Below, in pieces: positions 59,966 through 64,000 of a stretch of 64,000 bases of DNA. The position numbers and the translations under genes were made by a program. The stretch is from NCBI RefSeq assembly GCF_000208865.1, contig NC_018398.1:3726769-3790768 (forward strand), read 5' to 3'. Under the pieces are notes generated by a model. The model saw only the letters and a list, made by a program, of their open reading frames with translations. It did no database searches and was not told the DNA's origin. This DNA is from Neospora caninum Liverpool. Taxonomy: Eukaryota; Apicomplexa; Conoidasida; Eucoccidiorida; Sarcocystidae. Numbering within the stretch: the first letter of the stretch is position 1; each line of letters starts with the position of its first letter.

Positions 59966-61570
59966 GTATATATATGTATATATATGTATATATATGCGTC
60001 CTTATGTGTGAAGCGGTAGATATTGGAGGGAGTTTAGGGCCCACGCATGTGTTGGCTTTTTGCTCAATCCGGGGAGGACTCTTTTTGTGGAAAAAGGAAG
60101 AAACGGAGAGTGCCGGAACCAGGACGAGACCCGTCATTCACGTGGGAAAACCGCAGCGAATATCTCTCTTGCCAGTCAGACATATTCATCCATTTCCATA
60201 TATATTTCTCTATATTCCTGTATGTATGCATATATATATATATATATATTTATATGCGCAAGGCAGTTCCCTTTTCGAAGCGCGGCGGGATGTGGCGAAA
60301 CGCCATAATGCTACGAGGAGATTTTGTGTGCGTTTTTCCATGACCCGACTAGACGGGAGATGCAGAGAGTGCTTGCGTGTGTGCCTCTGTCAACGGCTGT
60401 GGAGCCTCTCCGTCTCCTCTCTCGTGTCTTCCGTGCACGCTCTCTTCGCCAGTCGACAAGATTTCGGCAGATCTTCCAACTTTCCGCCGGTGGATCGGGC
60501 GGAGCTCAACGTGCTCTGGATACGCGTCCAGTCGCTCTCGCGCCGCGCGGTGTATGCACGGCCAGCGCGCAGTCTCTGTCGAAAAAGGAGAGAGCGCGGA
60601 AAGCGACAGCAAGCGGGTGCGGTCTTTTCGCCTGTCCCTTTGTCGTCCTCCCTCTCGCAGATCCAGGTTCGCAACGCCAGTCAGACAACTACTGAATCTC
60701 CTCAGAAGTCGCTCAGAACCAATCCTGTCTCACGTTTCGATCTTAATGGCCGTGTTCACCGGATTCGAATCGGACATATAGACAGGCCAGCGGGACACAC
60801 AACCCTAAACGGAGGCGAGGATCCAGGCTGGGAAGGCCCCAGGGAAAGGCGGCGGGGGGGGATGGGGGCTGAGTGGGAGAGCCCGTTTTAAATACATTTG
60901 TGGCAGCTACCCCTCAGTGCATTTCGAGAACCAGCGAGATTGAGAATTTCGACGAACAGTTCACAACGAACCACATTCTTTCGACAATCTGGCAACGTTA
61001 GCGAGTCCGAACGGGGACGAGAGAGCAAGGAAAGAGGAGCGCAGAACACCAAGACCGGAAGCGCGGCAAAAGGCTGACGAGAAGGACGGAAACAGAACCT
61101 GCGAAACACGCACCTTGACATTCATCCGGATCCCACATCGACAGCACCTCCTGGAAAACCTGTTTTTAGTCGGGTTCAAAACGTTCACGGAACGGAGAAC
61201 GGAGCCCGTAAGAAGGCGGGAAAACTGCATTCTGAACAAGAAGTGCATTGGCTGCGTGGCCCGTGGACGACGCTGCGGTGTGGACATGCTCAAAAGATGG
61301 AAAAGGAAACGAAACGAACAGAGTCACAGCCATGCGGAGCAACCAAGAGAACGCAGGAGTTGAAAAAGAGCCGGTCGCCTTCGCTCCGTTCTCCCGTCGC
61401 TCTCTCTCTGGCTCAGCTTCGCCGCTCTGGAAGTCCACCTCTCTCTCTTCCTTTCTCTCTGTCGTTCGTTCTCCCTTTCCTTCTCTCTGCTGGATCCTTG
61501 TCGCATTTGTGTGGTTCTCGGAGTCGGGAGAAGCGCATGGCTAAGAGGTGCGTGAGTTGCCTGAGATTTC
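59658..61570. other. Convergent 3' flanks; no supported gene
   Basis: It lies between the aminopeptidase (+) and the minus-strand 61.6-kb gene. It has TA repeats at about 59930-59995 and 60230-60250. A short exon-like minus-strand piece (EVLSMWDPDECQ, near 61110-61145, between good splice signals) could not be attached to a gene. Confidence 0.5.
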
Positions 61571-63803
61571 TTATCTGTCGAGTCGCATTCTTTCCTCCGG
61601 TCGCCTGTCTCTTCCTTCTCGCTCCGCGCGGCGTTTCCGCTCCTCGAGAGCGACATTGCTGTCCAGAGCTTCGATCAGTCGCTTCAGCTGGCTGTGCCGG
61701 AGTTGGCCGATTGCCGTCCAGTCGACTTTCTTCTCCGTTTCGCGCGCCTTCCGCTTTGCCCAGTACAGTTCTTTTCTTCTTCGCAAGACTAAGTAGCTGC
61801 CGCCTTCGCCTCGCGTGACGCGCTTTACTCGTCGCTGGTTCTCGCGAATCCGCCGAATGTGGCCCTCGGTGATGCACATGCGATTGTACGTGTTCACAAT
61901 CATGTCTTTGCTGCAGAGATCACCGAGCGCACGCAGACACAGCGTGCCGTGCTCGCTCCCTAGAGAGCCGGCGCACTCTTGGAAAGAAGAAACACAACAA
62001 AAGGGAAACGATCGTCCGGCCTCTCTACCCGAGAAATATGTGCACACATCGACACCGGTGGGGGTGACCGCGTAGCGGTGTGTAGGTACACCTGTGTGTC
62101 TATACGGAATGGATGCACGTGAAAAACCTACGTATGCGCGTAAATGCACGAATGCACACATCGACGTATAGATATGTGCACAAATATATGTGTGGAAAAT
62201 TCATGCATGTACATACACTAGTAAGTACATGTGCACTTAGGGTATCTCCGAGAAGACAGACGCGTATCGCCAGGTTTCTCTTTTTCCGCGGTCTCGTGTC
62301 TGAGCAGCGCGCCGACTCTTCCTCTTACTTTTCTGGGGCTGTGTCAGGGTTGACGAAGATGGTGAAGGCACGAAGGTTCGTACCTCGTCCTCGGGAATTT
62401 TCGTTTTCGAAGCTGCATGCGGCCCCACCTCCAGAGCGAAAGAGACGGGGCGAGGCAGCCGCCGACGGCGCATACTGCTCAGCGAAAGGCCGACGCGCAC
62501 ATGAAGAAAGAGCGGAAAACGCAGAGGCAGAAGCGAAAGAGGCCAGAGAAGAGGAGAAAAAAGACAACGGCAACAAGGACGCGCAAGGCGAGACGAGAAA
62601 AAGCACAGGAGACGAAAGTGATGACGGCTGTGAAAATGAAGAGAGATAGGACGAAGGGAGAGAGAATGACGGAGGAGGGGAAACTCGAGAATGTGGAGCA
62701 AAGCCGCCGAACTGCGGCCGGCACTGTTCGCGAACAGGGACATGCCAGGGTGTATATACACCCGCCCCGGCGGATGCTTCAAGAGAGCCGAGCACGAAGG
62801 AAGACGAAAGAGGAAGCGAAGAGAACGAAGGCCGAGAGAGATTAGCAGAGCGCGATCTGTGCGTGTCGGCTCGTGCCGGGACACCGTGGAGAGAGAGGCA
62901 ACACAGAAAGAGGAGGAAACAGGCCAACGAGGTCCGCCCTCGACAGAACAGAGAACAAGAGAGAGAAGACACGCATCCGCGAAGACTAGGAAGAACTCGA
63001 AGAGCGAATCGGGACGAGAACGCATGCGTAGAAGAACGAGAGGCAGAAGGAGAAGAACGAGAGATAGGAGGAGAAGGAGAGGCAGAAGGCGCCCGAGGAA
63101 TGGAAGAAGAACGAAAGGTAAAAGAAGAACCACAGGATGATGGAGAAAAAGCGGAGGAAATGAGAGGGGAGATTTCTGGAGGAGAGCAATGACACAGCCG
63201 GACTGCGTTTGCGTTCGGAGGCTCGTTCAAGAAGTATTTTCTCATACTTCTGTTGGAGAAGAACGAGGTTTCCATTCTCACGGGATGCATAGCGACGGAT
63301 GGAGAGCTTTCTCCCAAAAGACGCGCAGCGGGCATCGCGGGTCTTCAAGACTTCGGACCGATGCGTGGCTCTGCGCTTGTCTCACTCCATCGTTGCGCCC
63401 TAGTCTACAGCCCAACAGTTGCAGGCGCGCGCGAGAGGAGGAAGCCGAGAACCAGACGCCAGCGCGGAAAGAAGAGAGGAACGGAAGCCTTCATTTCGCG
63501 AACCGTCCTGACACATGGAGGGGACCGAGTCACGGAGCAAGGCAACAAAGATAGAGAGAAAGAGATAGAGAAAAAAAGAGTGGGGGAGAGAGAGGAAGAG
63601 AGAGGAAGAGAGCGAGAGCGACAGAGGAAGAGAGCGAGAGCGACAGAGGAAGAGAGCGAGAGCGAGAATAAATGGGAAAAGGAGAGACTGAAGGAGTGTG
63701 AAGACTGTGTAAGGGCGGTGACAAAAAAGTAGAAAGACAGTGAGAACGTCCCTGAGGTGTAGCGTCGCCCAGGCAGCTCTCCAGGAACCGACCGAGAAGA
63801 CAT
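61571..63803 (-). CDS. Basic unrecognised protein, at least three exons (internal structure incomplete)
   Basis: Best-supported is the last exon, 61975 (or 61977) to 61571, after acceptor CTTTCCAAGAG. About 135 residues run to a TAA, with DMIVNTYNRMCITEGHIRRI, then ENQRRVKRVTRGEGG and a Lys/Arg-Glu-rich helical tail. Upstream, 63404-63282 lies between a good acceptor (TTGGGCTGTAG) and a strong GTGAGA donor. It reads QSHASVRSLEDPRCPLRVFW, then EKALHPSLCIP. A first exon 63803-63748 (MSSRSVPGELPGRRYTSG) joins it in phase 2, but its donor is weak. I could not find a connecting exon between 63282 and 61975 that keeps phase. The basic, helical C-terminus would suit an RNA-binding or organellar ribosome-associated protein, which is only a guess. 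Other strands here show equally open frames. Confidence 0.42.
62748..62763. repeat. Dispersed palindrome copy 7 (GGGTGTATATACACCC)
   Basis: A fully self-complementary 16-mer in the unresolved internal region of the 61.6-63.8 kb gene. A looser variant (GGTGTGTAGGTACACC) lies near 62077-62092. Confidence 0.9.
63590..63666. repeat. Purine minisatellite, 22-base unit GAGGAAGAGAGCGAGAGCGACA
   Basis: About three units, GA-rich on the plus strand, in the probable first intron of the rightmost gene. Unit shown as listed; total tract about 77 bases. Confidence 0.85.
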
Positions 63804-64000
63804 GCGGCGTCCTGCGCGTTTGTTCGAGAAGAGAGAAAGGAAACAGCGGTGCACAGCTGTTTCTCTGGCTGTCTCGCCCCCCTTTCCTTCTCCGTCCTTC
63901 AATCCAACTCGCGTCGGGTTTCTCGTCCTCTCTCTTTCGCTTTCTTTTAGCTTCTCTCTCACTGTCTCGATCTCTCAGTGTCGCAGCCTCTGTCCGCAGT

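Noticed and set aside
62325..63335. 336-codon minus-strand frame ending FVNPDTAPEK
   Set aside because: Mostly Ser/Leu/Phe sequence from a purine-rich tract on the other strand; it conflicts with the better splice-supported exon 63404-63282 in another frame.
63189..63732. Plus-strand frames over the rightmost gene
   Set aside because: They read smoothly for a short stretch but end in a purine minisatellite and have no splice or domain support.

Overview
The window looks like nuclear DNA of a coccidian apicomplexan, most likely Toxoplasma gondii or a close relative (Hammondia, Neospora). The reasons are GC-rich genes split by many short GT..AG introns, long disordered Ser/Pro/Arg-rich stretches inside proteins, abundant TA, GATA and GCATGC-type simple repeats between genes, and a full apicomplexan-style PI-specific phospholipase C. 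There are no operons, Shine-Dalgarno sites or bacterial mobile elements. Gene models were built by hand from splice signals and reading-frame phase. Every multi-exon model called with confidence above 0.6 closes in frame from ATG to stop.

Layout, left to right. About 0.4-1.25 kb (-) is a candidate first exon with a signal-anchor and Arg/Ser-rich leader. 2.7-4.8 kb (+) is a single-exon SRR1-like protein. 6.8-8.8 kb (-) is a three-exon small protein with a mitoribosomal bS21-like N-terminus. 10.8-14.3 kb (+) is a two-exon unrecognised protein. 19.1-22.5 kb (+) is a seven-exon fusion of a degenerate Nudix domain, an OB fold and an RG-rich tail. 25.4-26.4 kb (-) is a single-exon secreted, dense-granule-like protein in a less GC-rich island (about 24-30 kb). 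That island also carries two competing, uncertain secretory gene models. 31.1-45.3 kb (-) is a 22-exon PI-PLC (PH, EF, X, Y, C2). 49.7-53.5 kb (-) is a four-exon major facilitator transporter. It is divergent from a seven-exon type I methionine aminopeptidase at 55.6-59.7 kb (+). 61.6-63.8 kb (-) is an unrecognised basic protein.

These genes are functionally unrelated, as is usual in apicomplexan chromosomes: Ca2+/phosphoinositide signalling, protein N-terminal processing, transport, secretion and nucleic-acid binding. Two things are not explained by ordinary annotation. One is a short palindrome (GGTGTA-N2-TACACC) that recurs seven times exactly, plus variants, in leaders, introns, flanks and even coding exons. 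The other is the Nudix-OB fusion, which appears to have lost the catalytic glutamates of its Nudix box. The phospholipase gene also carries a 1.6-kb minisatellite of about forty 39-bp units in one intron.
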